A stretch of DNA of 64,000 bases from contig NZ_CP039852.1 of the NCBI RefSeq assembly GCF_006228385.1, positions 1,313,501 to 1,377,500 of the forward strand, written 5' to 3'. A program made the position numbers and the translations under genes. Below the pieces are notes generated by a model, which was not told the DNA's origin, searched no databases, and worked only from the letters and a program-made list of their open reading frames with translations. Positions 18,996 to 28,039 of the stretch are shown one piece after another. The number at the start of each line of letters is the position of its first letter. Positions within the stretch are counted from its first letter, which is position 1. This stretch comes from Salinimonas iocasae. GTDB taxonomy: Bacteria > Pseudomonadota > Gammaproteobacteria > Enterobacterales > Alteromonadaceae.

Positions 18996-19783
18996 TCGAT
19001 AGTCACTGCCATCTGGACTTCGACATTTTTGACAATGATCTGCACAAGGTTATCGACAGCGCCAAAGATGCAGGTGTGACACGGTTTTTAATTCCCGGCA
19101 CCACGCCCGATGGATGGCAGCGACAGTTACAGCTGCGTAAAAGTATTGAAGAAATAGATATTGCGCTGGGCCTTCATCCTTATTTTCCAGACACGCTGAA
19201 CGGCGAAAATATCAATAAACTGCAAGAGGCGCTTACCGCACATCATGAGCGCGTTGTTGCCTTAGGTGAAATAGGGCTGGATAAGACTGTCGACATAGCT
19301 ATGGCTCAGCAAGAGCACATTCTGTGTGAACAACTTGAGCTGGCGCAGTCCCTTAATCTGCCTGTTATTCTACACCACAGAAAGACCCACCACTTGTTGC
19401 TCAAACACCTCAATGCACTTAATTTTACACAGGGCGGTGTTATTCACGCATTTTCCGGCAGTGAGCAAGTAGCCCGAGAGTATATCGAGCGCGGTTTTTA
19501 TCTGGGAATTGGTGGAACGATTACCTACGCCAGGGCAAGCAAAACAAGAGATACCGTAGCATCACTGCCGTTAGATCGGCTGCTACTGGAAACCGATTCG
19601 CCGGATATGCCATTATCTGGTTATCAGGGAAAGCGCAATACACCCGCTAAGGTAAGCCTGGTGGCACAATCCCTGGCTGAGCTTCATGATACGAGTGTCA
19701 GTGACATCAGTGACATCACCGATGAAAATTATCGGCGTCTGTTCCGCTCTGTCGGAAACGAAGGTGAACGCCCCAGCGCGTGA
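18992..19783 (+). CDS. yjjV: TatD-family metal-dependent hydrolase (YjjV type)
   Basis: A 263-residue TIM-barrel metallohydrolase of the TatD family, probably a 3'-5' DNA exonuclease or deoxyribonuclease. Metal ligands are seen at the start (DSHCHLD, H5 and H7), GEIGLD, ILHHRKTH, and the late LLLETDSPDMP. The block GGTITYARASKTRDTVASLPLDRLLLETDSPDMPLSGYQG is closest to E. coli YjjV. It overlaps pdxH by 4 bases (ATGA), and its last 55 bases overlap the convergent AhpA-like gene. The C-terminal tail after residue 245 is encoded by that overlap. Confidence 0.9.
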   Translation: MIDSHCHLDFDIFDNDLHKVIDSAKDAGVTRFLIPGTTPDGWQRQLQLRKSIEEIDIALGLHPYFPDTLNGENINKLQEALTAHHERVVALGEIGLDKTVDIAMAQQEHILCEQLELAQSLNLPVILHHRKTHHLLLKHLNALNFTQGGVIHAFSGSEQVAREYIERGFYLGIGGTITYARASKTRDTVASLPLDRLLLETDSPDMPLSGYQGKRNTPAKVSLVAQSLAELHDTSVSDISDITDENYRRLFRSVGNEGERPSA

Positions 19784-20298
19784 TAACGGGCTTTGATGAC
19801 AGGGCGTAGCTTGTAAAAAGAACGCGCGAGATAGACACCCGCGAAAAAACCTACAATACAGATTGTCAGCATAAGAAGCCACTGTGCCGAATGCAGCAGC
19901 CCCTGTTCCTGGTTTTCAGTACTATGACGGGTCAAAACACGAATATAACCAAGCACAGACCCGGCATCGTTCTGTATATCCTGTACATGCGTAACGGCGA
20001 GTCCTGTCTGAGACATCAGCGAGGATAACCTGTCCTGCGGGGCAATCTGAACCCCCCGACTGTCAAAAACGCCCGCCTGTAATACCCTGTTATCTGACGT
20101 TAGTACTTTAAGCGCCGCATTCACACCAGTGCTGTCCTCGTTTTGCATCAGTGGGCTGAGCAGCCTCGCGTACTGCTGAGTCAACAGCTCACCCGGTGAG
20201 CGCTGCTGTTCGCTGATCCACGCTTTTTGATAATCCCGATATTTCAATGCGGTGAAAACACATAGTGCAATGAGGCTCACTACCACCATAATGTGCAT
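19729..20298 (-). CDS. AhpA/Smp (YtjB)-type membrane protein
   Basis: A 189-residue protein with an N-terminal membrane helix (MVVVSLIALCVFTAL), a periplasmic domain (QYARLLSPLMQ...LGYIRVLTR) and a second helix (WLLMLTICIVGFFAGVYLAR). This matches the YtjB/Smp/AhpA family found divergent from serB in enterobacteria, as here. Its function is unclear. The predicted first Met lies directly at the membrane helix; the frame stays open for about 39 more codons, with basic and Pro-rich sequence (KRF just before this Met), but contains no ATG, GTG or TTG. A real start at an unusual codon (ATT at 20379 after an AGGTGA ribosome site) is possible. Confidence 0.78.
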   Translation of the reverse strand: MHIMVVVSLIALCVFTALKYRDYQKAWISEQQRSPGELLTQQYARLLSPLMQNEDSTGVNAALKVLTSDNRVLQAGVFDSRGVQIAPQDRLSSLMSQTGLAVTHVQDIQNDAGSVLGYIRVLTRHSTENQEQGLLHSAQWLLMLTICIVGFFAGVYLARSFYKLRPVIKARYHALGRSPSFPTERNRRR

Positions 20299-20503
20299 GA
20301 ACCGCTTTACCGCATGATAGCCGCTGATTGCTTCTGGCTGCGCCCGACGACTTTGAGGGGCAGGACTCTGGCTAATAATAACTTCACCTTGTATGTCAGA
20401 TATCTTTTCATTCTATGACATTACATCAAAATTCCAACACTATTTCCCTTCTAATCACCTTAATGTAGGATAGCCATCTGCTCAATATCAATCAGGACAC
20501 ACT

Positions 20504-21517
20504 GTGACCACACTGGTTATCAATGATTCACAACGACATCAAAGTCAGTTTTTACTGGAGAGTTTTCAAAACCGTGCATTTCTAAGGTTCTCCGAAGGTC
20601 AGTGGCATCGGGGGCATCAGCCGCAGGATGATAAGTGTTCCAGCGTTATTACAATATGGGGGCAGGCGCTTACCTTCGATCAGCTTGAGGGTATCATCAA
20701 CATGCTTGATGGTGTGGCAGTCATTAGCAGCCTTACGCGTCACCGTTTTTGTACCACCTTTGGTGAGACTGTGTTGTTCGGTAGAACGAATGTGACAAAC
20801 CACGGTGTACTGGCAGAGCGCCTGGATGAAATTTCCAGTGCCTACCGGGTGGATATGGCGGTGCAAGAACAGCAGCCCCGGCTGGAACAGCCTGGTCTTC
20901 TGGTTATGGATATGGACAGTACAGTCATCCAGATAGAATGTATTGACGAAATAGCCAAACTGACAGGTAAAGGCGAATCTGTACAGGCCGTAACGACGAA
21001 GGCGATGCGAGGCGAACTGGATTTCAACGAAAGCCTGATAAGCCGCGTAGCGTGTCTTAAAGGCGTGCAGGTAGCGCAACTGGAGCAAATCAGAAATAAC
21101 ATCCCACTCATGCCGGGTGTACAGCTTCTGATTCGTGAATTGAAGCTTCGGAACTGGCGTATTGCTATCGCATCAGGCGGATTCACCTATTTTGCAGACT
21201 ATCTCAAAGCGAGACTGAATCTGGATGCAGCTTTCTCCAATGTGCTTGAAACTGCAAACGGGCAGCTCACCGGTGAGGTCAGTGGCGATATTGTTAACGC
21301 CGACGTGAAAGCGCAAAAGGTGACTGAGCTGGCTTCGCAGTATGATATCGATACTCACCAGTGTATCGCTATGGGGGATGGCGCCAATGATTTAAAAATG
21401 ATGGAAAAAGCAGACCTGGGCGTGGCTTGTCATGCTAAACCTGTTGTCAATCAGAAGGCCGATGTCGCCATTCGATACAGTGGGCTGCACAGTCTGCTTT
21501 ATCTGCTAGGTCAGTAA
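20504..21517 (+). CDS. serB: Phosphoserine phosphatase SerB
   Basis: HAD-family phosphatase for the last step of serine synthesis. It starts with GTG at 20504, with AGGA 6 bases upstream. At 337 residues it has an N-terminal extension of about 130 residues and the catalytic domain from GLLVMDMDSTVIQIECIDE (nucleophile D136, acid D138). The later motifs SGGFTYFADYL and GDGANDLKMMEKADLGVACHAKP are intact. It is divergent from the AhpA-like gene, as in E. coli smp-serB. Its last 12 bases overlap the convergent PilZ gene. Confidence 0.96.
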   Translation: MTTLVINDSQRHQSQFLLESFQNRAFLRFSEGQWHRGHQPQDDKCSSVITIWGQALTFDQLEGIINMLDGVAVISSLTRHRFCTTFGETVLFGRTNVTNHGVLAERLDEISSAYRVDMAVQEQQPRLEQPGLLVMDMDSTVIQIECIDEIAKLTGKGESVQAVTTKAMRGELDFNESLISRVACLKGVQVAQLEQIRNNIPLMPGVQLLIRELKLRNWRIAIASGGFTYFADYLKARLNLDAAFSNVLETANGQLTGEVSGDIVNADVKAQKVTELASQYDIDTHQCIAMGDGANDLKMMEKADLGVACHAKPVVNQKADVAIRYSGLHSLLYLLGQ

Positions 21518-24037
21518 CGATGCGGTATCAGCAAAGTTGCCATTTTTGTGACTAATGGCGCTTTGCTGTCGGTTTTTTCGAATCAGCGCCGGCTCGATGT
21601 TGTATCTGCTCAGCACCTCATCAGTTACATCAACCAAATGCGCGCAAGCCACAATATCCCACATAAATTCTTCGAGTTCTCTGGCGCGGTGTATGGCATA
21701 CATACTGACGTAATTCATTTCCGCCTGAAGCATTTCCATATCAGGTTTGCCCGTGGTGGTTAACAACACGTGCAGTGCGATAAACTGGCCGCGACCGATA
21801 GCCTCGTTAATAAATTTAATGCGACTTTCATCGGTGGTAAATTTGTCATCGAACCGGGGTAGAATCGCCATCCGACTTAGTTTCTGATTCGGATCGAAGG
21901 CAATAAACAGCTCCTGACGTAACGGCAGGTGCTCCAGCTTAATTTGCTTGATACCGTGCTGTATAAATGGAGATTCGAGATTGCGATCACGAAACATAAA
22001 TTCGAAGTTCAGTTTATCTTCAGGCGCGTAATGCGCAGCAACCTGATGAATTCGATGATTATTGCGTGAAGCGATAGCTGCCTGCGGTAAATAGCGAACA
22101 CCTTCTTTATTCATCGCAAAGGCCAGGTTCGGAGTGTTTTTGGCGTTTATACAACGTAACGCATGTCCGATTCCCGGCACATCTTCCTGTTCATCGTAGG
22201 TTTTCAGTGAGGATTTATTCTGCTTAATTAAATCGTCAAAAAAGTCCCTGGCGACTGCGCCCGCTTCGCCATCTGCTGCTTTAAGATGAATAATATTTTG
22301 TTCGCCGTTTTTAGCCACTATGCGGTAACGCAAATGCATAAGATCGTAACTTTCGGTCAGCGCCTGAAGCTTGGGGAAAGCAACATTGATCATAGTATCC
22401 ACATCGCCCTCAAAAGGCTGATTTAGCTCAACACGAAGCCCGCGAACAGAGATATCCTCACTGATCCCCTTAAATTCCGTAGCACCGTCAGTGGTTGTCA
22501 GAGAAATAGTTGTTCTGACCAGGTAGCGCTTCTCCATTCGCTGTTCATGATACCGGTAGCGATAGGTCTGGATAGGGGAAGGCGGACGATTTCGTGCGTG
22601 ACCGAATACGCGAAGATGCGGCAGGTTACTTCGGTTAAATTTATACTGACTATAGTGATGCTGACCGCTATCACTGGTGACATCGGTAATATGAACAACA
22701 AAGCCGAGGTTTTTAAGTCTGGCCATCAGACGGGCAGAAGGCGCCTGATTTTGGCGCTTAATTTTTTCACTGACGTTGTCAGGAATAGAGAGCGGGGCAT
22801 GAGCCTGGTCAGGCGTCATATCGCTCATAACCAGCTTGAATACCCGCCAGCTGACTTTTCGTGCGCCAAACCCCAGAAATGTGGTTTTGATAACTTCTTT
22901 GGCATCTAGTTCGTGCGATGAGGCAGAATAAAAATAAATTTTATCTTGTTGTAAATGGGTAAACGCGTAGACATACAGTTCACGCTCATTAGCATCGCGA
23001 CTGGCCAGCCATTTCAGACGGGATGGGCTTAGCAGGTAGCCAAGTCTCAGGGAGCGCTGTTCATCTGACCAATAGTCGGTGATATCAGTATTGATCTCGT
23101 TAAGCATGGCGTAACGGGGCAGCAGCTTATCCTCTATACTGTCGATAAAAACAGGCAGAGAAGGGCTGCGCGGCGATAAAAATTGCTCGGCAATTTTATT
23201 GTAAACCGCATCAATGGTATTACTCATGTTCACTTTATACCGACGCTTGTTGCCGTGAATAAAGTTTTCAAGAAATTGATCAAAAGGGGTGTTCTGAATC
23301 TCAGCGGACCGTCTGAGCATCAGATACTGATGGTCGTTCTTATAGAGCATCTTAAGTACGCGATAAACCACACCATGCTTTTTATCCATGGCAAACTCTT
23401 CTTCCAGTCCCCTGAAGAAGATTTCAATGTCATCGTCGACCTGAAGCGTAGTGTCTTTACTCAACTTTATTTGCAAGCCTTCCGTTGAGATGTCTACGCT
23501 GTTACCTCGCCAAACGCTACCGTCTTTTGCAAATACTTCGATTGTAACTGCGAAATTCATCCGCTCCTGATTGCGCCGGGCATAAGAGAGCAGATTAACA
23601 ACGGGGACGGTATATTTTTCCAGTGCCATGGTCTGAGGCTGGCTAAGGCGCTCGTGGGTAACCTGACGCTGCTGTTCTTCACGCTCGCGGATGACCCTGA
23701 AATTATTTTCAGTTTCCATTACCGACTCGTACACCCCGAAGGTAAAGCCGCCAAAAATGTTTAGTTGTTCCTCGAACGTCTCGATAGCGACTTCGTCAAG
23801 ATAATGCCGGATACCCTTATATTCGTATAGTCGACACTCACCTTTTACCTGGCCGCGCAGGTCGATTGAGCGCATACACGGGCGCGCAAGACGTTTCATT
23901 TCCATCTTGATCAGGAACCGGCGTTCTTTAGGCAGGTGTGACGTAAGCTCATTCAGCCGTTTTATAAAACCAGACTTGGTTATTAACGGCTTGAGCGCGT
24001 CGATGATATGGGCGTATTGGCGCAAGTCTTCATTCAT
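21506..24037 (-). CDS. Large cytoplasmic protein with two PilZ (c-di-GMP) domains
   Basis: An 843-residue protein without signal peptide or membrane helix. Two PilZ domains can be seen: the first at about residues 154-250, with R155-x3-R159 and D182-x-S-x2-G187 (DISTEG), and the second at about 499-600, with R500-x3-R504 and D528-x-S-x2-G533 (DISVRG). These two motifs hold cyclic di-GMP in PilZ domains. The N-terminal, central and C-terminal parts are unknown to me. It lies between serB and radA, which are adjacent in E. coli, so it looks like an insertion in a conserved pair. Likely role: c-di-GMP-responsive control of motility or surface growth, by inference only. Confidence 0.82.
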   Translation of the reverse strand: MNEDLRQYAHIIDALKPLITKSGFIKRLNELTSHLPKERRFLIKMEMKRLARPCMRSIDLRGQVKGECRLYEYKGIRHYLDEVAIETFEEQLNIFGGFTFGVYESVMETENNFRVIREREEQQRQVTHERLSQPQTMALEKYTVPVVNLLSYARRNQERMNFAVTIEVFAKDGSVWRGNSVDISTEGLQIKLSKDTTLQVDDDIEIFFRGLEEEFAMDKKHGVVYRVLKMLYKNDHQYLMLRRSAEIQNTPFDQFLENFIHGNKRRYKVNMSNTIDAVYNKIAEQFLSPRSPSLPVFIDSIEDKLLPRYAMLNEINTDITDYWSDEQRSLRLGYLLSPSRLKWLASRDANERELYVYAFTHLQQDKIYFYSASSHELDAKEVIKTTFLGFGARKVSWRVFKLVMSDMTPDQAHAPLSIPDNVSEKIKRQNQAPSARLMARLKNLGFVVHITDVTSDSGQHHYSQYKFNRSNLPHLRVFGHARNRPPSPIQTYRYRYHEQRMEKRYLVRTTISLTTTDGATEFKGISEDISVRGLRVELNQPFEGDVDTMINVAFPKLQALTESYDLMHLRYRIVAKNGEQNIIHLKAADGEAGAVARDFFDDLIKQNKSSLKTYDEQEDVPGIGHALRCINAKNTPNLAFAMNKEGVRYLPQAAIASRNNHRIHQVAAHYAPEDKLNFEFMFRDRNLESPFIQHGIKQIKLEHLPLRQELFIAFDPNQKLSRMAILPRFDDKFTTDESRIKFINEAIGRGQFIALHVLLTTTGKPDMEMLQAEMNYVSMYAIHRARELEEFMWDIVACAHLVDVTDEVLSRYNIEPALIRKNRQQSAISHKNGNFADTASLLT

Positions 24038-24181
24038 GGGCAGTTACAACAGTGATGTCCATCCATTTATTATCGGCAGCGCAACTATTTTCTGCAGTAG
24101 AAAAAGTGTACCGGCGAACGGCATGCAGGCGCTTTGTTATCCGTGTAGAATACTCTGAATTGCTCGTTGTGAAAATAGTTT

Positions 24182-25546
24182 ATGGCAAAACGAAAGACAG
24201 CTTATGTATGTTCGCAGTGTGGTGCTGACTATCCGCGTTGGCAGGGGCAGTGCAGTGCCTGCAAAGAATGGAACACAATTACTGAATATGTCGTCTCCCC
24301 GGCTAAAACTTCCAGTGCCTCTCATTCGGGGTATGCCGGTCAGACAGCTGCACGCATAGAAAAACTTAACGAAATTGATTTAGCCGCGCTGCCTCGTGTT
24401 ACCTCTACCTTTAAAGAGCTCGACAGAGTCCTGGGCGGTGGAATTGTGCCCGGCTCTGCCATATTAATTGGTGGTTCGCCCGGTGCCGGTAAAAGTACGC
24501 TGCTGCTGCAGGTTATGTGTCAAATGGCTAATCAGCACAATGCCCTTTATGTTACAGGGGAAGAATCCCTCCAACAGGTTGCTATGCGGGCAAGCCGGCT
24601 TAATTTGCCGGATGACAAACTTATGATGCTGGCAGAAACCAATGTCGAGACGATTTGCCGCCTGGCCATCGAGCAAAAACCGAAAATTATGGTGATCGAC
24701 TCCATCCAGGTGATGCATGTTGCAGATATTCAGTCAGCCCCCGGTAGCGTATCTCAGGTGCGCGAAAGTGCTGCTTATCTGACGCGCTTTGCCAAGCAAA
24801 ATCATATCGCCATGTTTATTGTAGGGCATGTAACAAAAGACGGTAATCTGGCTGGCCCCAAGGTTCTTGAACATTGCATTGATTGTTCAATGATGTTGGA
24901 AGGGGAAAGTGACGGACGCTTCAGAACACTGCGCAGCAATAAAAACCGGTTCGGCGCAGTGAATGAACTGGGTGTTTTCGGAATGACTGAGCGCGGCCTT
25001 AAAGAAGTCAGTAACCCTTCCGCTATTTTCCTCAGTCGGGGGGAAAATCCTGCGCCCGGGTCAAGTGTTATGGTGATTTGGGAGGGTACCCGTCCGCTGC
25101 TGGTTGAAATACAGGCGCTGGTGGATTATTCACAAATGGCGAATCCGCGGCGAATTGCTGTTGGTCTTGAACAAAACCGGCTGGCGATGTTACTGGCAGT
25201 GTTGCATCGCCACGGAAATGTTCAGATGAATGATCAGGATGTGTTCGTTAATGTGGTGGGGGGCGTGAAGGTGTCTGAAACCAGCGCTGATTTAGCACTA
25301 CTTCTGGCGATGGTTTCCAGTTTCAGAAATCGAATATTGCCCCGCGAACTAATTGTGTTCGGCGAGGTCGGGCTGGCAGGTGAGATACGGCCGGTGCCTA
25401 ATGGCACAGAACGCATTGCCGAAGCAGCGAAACATGGTTTCAGGCGAGCAATTGTGCCAAAAGGTAATATGCCCAAAACCAAACTTGATGGAATTGAGAT
25501 CGTGCCGGTATCGCAACTTTCTCAGGCTTTGGATGCGTTAGAATAG
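24182..25546 (+). CDS. radA: DNA repair protein RadA
   Basis: RecA-related branch-migration helicase acting in recombination repair and natural transformation. At 454 residues it has the order expected: zinc finger C10-x2-C13...C24-x2-C27, Walker A GGSPGAGKST (residues 97-106), Walker B-like IMVIDSIQ, the RadA-specific NKNRFG motif, and a C-terminal Lon-protease-like domain (VNVVGGVKVSETSADLALLLAMVSS). No key residue is missing. Its last 25 bases overlap the small convergent PilZ gene. Confidence 0.97.
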   Translation: MAKRKTAYVCSQCGADYPRWQGQCSACKEWNTITEYVVSPAKTSSASHSGYAGQTAARIEKLNEIDLAALPRVTSTFKELDRVLGGGIVPGSAILIGGSPGAGKSTLLLQVMCQMANQHNALYVTGEESLQQVAMRASRLNLPDDKLMMLAETNVETICRLAIEQKPKIMVIDSIQVMHVADIQSAPGSVSQVRESAAYLTRFAKQNHIAMFIVGHVTKDGNLAGPKVLEHCIDCSMMLEGESDGRFRTLRSNKNRFGAVNELGVFGMTERGLKEVSNPSAIFLSRGENPAPGSSVMVIWEGTRPLLVEIQALVDYSQMANPRRIAVGLEQNRLAMLLAVLHRHGNVQMNDQDVFVNVVGGVKVSETSADLALLLAMVSSFRNRILPRELIVFGEVGLAGEIRPVPNGTERIAEAAKHGFRRAIVPKGNMPKTKLDGIEIVPVSQLSQALDALE

Positions 25547-25935
25547 ACAGTTTCGATAAATGCATCCAGGTCGTGTTCGCTGAATTGCGTGTCGCCGCTG
25601 TTTAGTGCCAGCAGGCGACGCAGGTCTGCCAGTGACTGCACATCAATATGATGCACCTTACACCCCATCGCGATTGTCGGCTGGCGAGTGTCTGCATGGC
25701 GGTAAAGCTGCTCAATATACATTTCAATTAACGGGTGGTTATCGTGGGCCAGGAACTGTATGAGGTATGGCTCGTGAGAGTCGAAGGGTAATGTGTTTAG
25801 TTCGACTTCAGAAGCTCTTAAGCGCAGCCCCTGCAGTGAAATGTCCTCAATAATAACCGGAACACTGGCATCGCTGTGACTGAGCGTTCCGTTTACATTT
25901 AACTTTATCCGTTGAAACTGTCGTTTGTCTGACAT
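25522..25935 (-). CDS. Small PilZ-domain protein
   Basis: A 137-residue protein made almost entirely of one PilZ domain. The c-di-GMP motif R-x3-R is at the start (RQFQR, near residues 5-9) and D-x-S-x2-G follows as DISLQGLR. No membrane segment or other domain. It is the second PilZ gene flanking radA; the larger one lies at the other side. The stop overlaps the radA end by 25 bases. Probable single-domain c-di-GMP receptor; its target cannot be deduced. Confidence 0.85.
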   Translation of the reverse strand: MSDKRQFQRIKLNVNGTLSHSDASVPVIIEDISLQGLRLRASEVELNTLPFDSHEPYLIQFLAHDNHPLIEMYIEQLYRHADTRQPTIAMGCKVHHIDVQSLADLRRLLALNSGDTQFSEHDLDAFIETVYSNASKA

Positions 25936-26125
25936 GAGGATCTCCGAGCCCTAAACTGTTCTCATTTTTAATTCACCATGTTGCCCGGGTCAATACGAAT
26001 TTTTGGATAACCGGATGATGTATTGCCAGGATAAACATCAGCCGCTTTCGGTTTCAGGTAATAACAGACATACAGTAAAAGCCTAATTTATTCGGCATTC
26101 GGGATAACAAAGTGATTTTCAGCTA

Positions 26126-26158
26126 ATAAAAAACCGGGCCAGTGCCCGGTTTTTTATT
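26126..26158. terminator. Rho-independent terminator next to ettA
   Basis: AAAACCGGGC and GCCCGGTTTT form a stem with a 4-base loop, flanked by A and T tracts. It begins 2 bases beyond the ettA stop on the minus strand and would also act on plus-strand readthrough. The rest of the 224-base gap up to the PilZ gene shows nothing I can support. Confidence 0.88.
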
Positions 26159-26159
26159 A

Positions 26160-27830
26160 TTACTTTTTACTCATCCGCTTGTATTTCAAACGGTGTGGCT
26201 CTACCACATCCTGACCATATGTTTCTTTCAGCCAGGTTTCGTAATCGTTATAGTTACCCTCGAAGAAATTAATCTTACCTTCATCCCGGTAATCCAGAAT
26301 ATGAGTGGCAACCCGGTCGAGGAACCAGCGATCGTGCGAGATGACCATTGCGCAACCCGGGAACTCTAACAGCGCATCCTCAAGGGCACGAAGTGTCTCA
26401 ACATCCAAATCATTGGTCGGCTCATCGAGTAACAGCACGTTACCGCCCGCTTTAAGCAGCTTGGCCAGATGGACACGGTTACGCTCACCGCCGGATAAAT
26501 CTTTGATGTACTTTTGCTGCGTTGTTCCTTTGAAATTAAAGCGGCTGCAATATGCTCGCGCATTAATCTCAAAATTACCTATACGGATAATATCCTGGTC
26601 ATCAGATATCTCTTTATAGACCGTATTGTTTTCGTTCATGTGGTCACGGAATTGGTCCACACTGGCAATTTGTACGGTTTCACCGATTTCAATATTGCCC
26701 GAATCAGGTTGTTCCTGACCCGTCAACATACGAAACAGTGTTGATTTACCTGCGCCGTTGGGGCCGATAATCCCGACAATTGCGCCTTTTGGCACAGAGA
26801 ACGACATGTCATCAATAAGTACACGCTCGCCGTAGGATTTATGCAGGTTCTCAACATCAATGACTTTGTCACCTAAACGTTCACCCGGTGGTATGAACAG
26901 CTCATTGGTTTCATTACGCTTTTGATAATCAGCGGTTGATAACTCTTCAAAGCGGTTCATCCGTGCCTTTGATTTAGCGTGACGGCCTTTAGGGTTTGAA
27001 CGTACCCATTCCAGCTCCTGTTTGATGGATTTCTGACGGGCGTTTTCTGTGCGCTCTTCCTGCTCAAGACGCTTATCTTTTTGCTCCAGCCAGGAAGAAT
27101 AGTTACCTTCCCACGGAATACCTTCACCCCGGTCCAGCTCCAGAATCCAGCCAGCCACATTATCCAGAAAATAACGATCGTGGGTAATCGCAACCACGGT
27201 GCCTTCATAGTCATGTAGGAAGCGCTCCAGCCAGGCCACAGATTCTGCATCAAGGTGGTTGGTAGGCTCATCAAGCAACAGCATGTCAGGTTTCTCAAGC
27301 AGCAAACGACATAACGCTACGCGACGACGTTCACCCCCTGAAAGTTTACTGACATCAGCATCCCACGGCGGCAGGCGAAGGGCATCCGCAGCCCGTTCCA
27401 GAGTGTTTTCAATGTTGTGACCATCTTTGGCCTGGATAACAGCTTCCAGCTCGCCCTGTTCTTTTGCCAGAGCGTCGAAGTCGGCATCTTCAGCAGCATA
27501 TTCTGCGTAAACTTCATCCAGGCGTTTCAGTGCGTGGGTGACATCAGCCACCGCTTCCTCAATGTTACCCCTTACATCTTTTGACTCGTCAAGCTGCGGC
27601 TCCTGTGGCAGATAGCCAATGTTGATACCCGGCATGGGTCTGGCTTCACCCTCTATTTCTGTATCAACACCTGCCATGATGCGAAGCAGGGTAGATTTAC
27701 CGGCACCATTTAGACCCAGCACACCAATTTTGGCGCCGGGGAAAAAGCTTAAGGAAATATCTTTTAAGATTTGACGGTTAGGCGGTACGATCTTGCCTAC
27801 CCGATGCATGGAATAAACGTATTGTGACAT
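26160..27830 (-). CDS. ettA: Energy-dependent translational throttle protein EttA
   Basis: ABC-F ATPase that binds the ribosomal E site and gates the first peptide bonds in response to the ATP/ADP ratio. At 556 residues it has two ABC domains without membrane parts: Walker A GLNGAGKST (residues 39-47) and GPNGAGKST, signatures LSGGERRR and LSGGERNR, and Walker B LLLDEPTNHLD and LLLDEPTNDLD. The linker with the P-site tRNA-interaction motif region (SIKQELEWVRSNPKGRHAKSKARMNRFEEL) is typical of EttA. It is divergent from lpxD and ends at a hairpin terminator. Confidence 0.96.
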   Translation of the reverse strand: MSQYVYSMHRVGKIVPPNRQILKDISLSFFPGAKIGVLGLNGAGKSTLLRIMAGVDTEIEGEARPMPGINIGYLPQEPQLDESKDVRGNIEEAVADVTHALKRLDEVYAEYAAEDADFDALAKEQGELEAVIQAKDGHNIENTLERAADALRLPPWDADVSKLSGGERRRVALCRLLLEKPDMLLLDEPTNHLDAESVAWLERFLHDYEGTVVAITHDRYFLDNVAGWILELDRGEGIPWEGNYSSWLEQKDKRLEQEERTENARQKSIKQELEWVRSNPKGRHAKSKARMNRFEELSTADYQKRNETNELFIPPGERLGDKVIDVENLHKSYGERVLIDDMSFSVPKGAIVGIIGPNGAGKSTLFRMLTGQEQPDSGNIEIGETVQIASVDQFRDHMNENNTVYKEISDDQDIIRIGNFEINARAYCSRFNFKGTTQQKYIKDLSGGERNRVHLAKLLKAGGNVLLLDEPTNDLDVETLRALEDALLEFPGCAMVISHDRWFLDRVATHILDYRDEGKINFFEGNYNDYETWLKETYGQDVVEPHRLKYKRMSKK

Positions 27831-28039
27831 GCTCTGTCCTTGCCCTGTAGAAATGAGGGTATTGTAGCGTTTTTGTTGCCATAATCACCAGCAAAGTCCG
27901 ATGATACCGTGTAATTGATGAAGATTTAGTCATCTTTAAGGTGAAACACCGTTTTTGTCCGTAAAGCGGGACGACGAAAAGGCGGTTTTACAGTACCATA
28001 AGCTTATTAAAACTTTGAATCAGGTATGAGGGACGTTGC

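Noticed and set aside
20582..21088. 168-codon open frame antisense to serB
   Set aside because: Fully inside serB on the opposite strand; no ribosome site and no known motifs.
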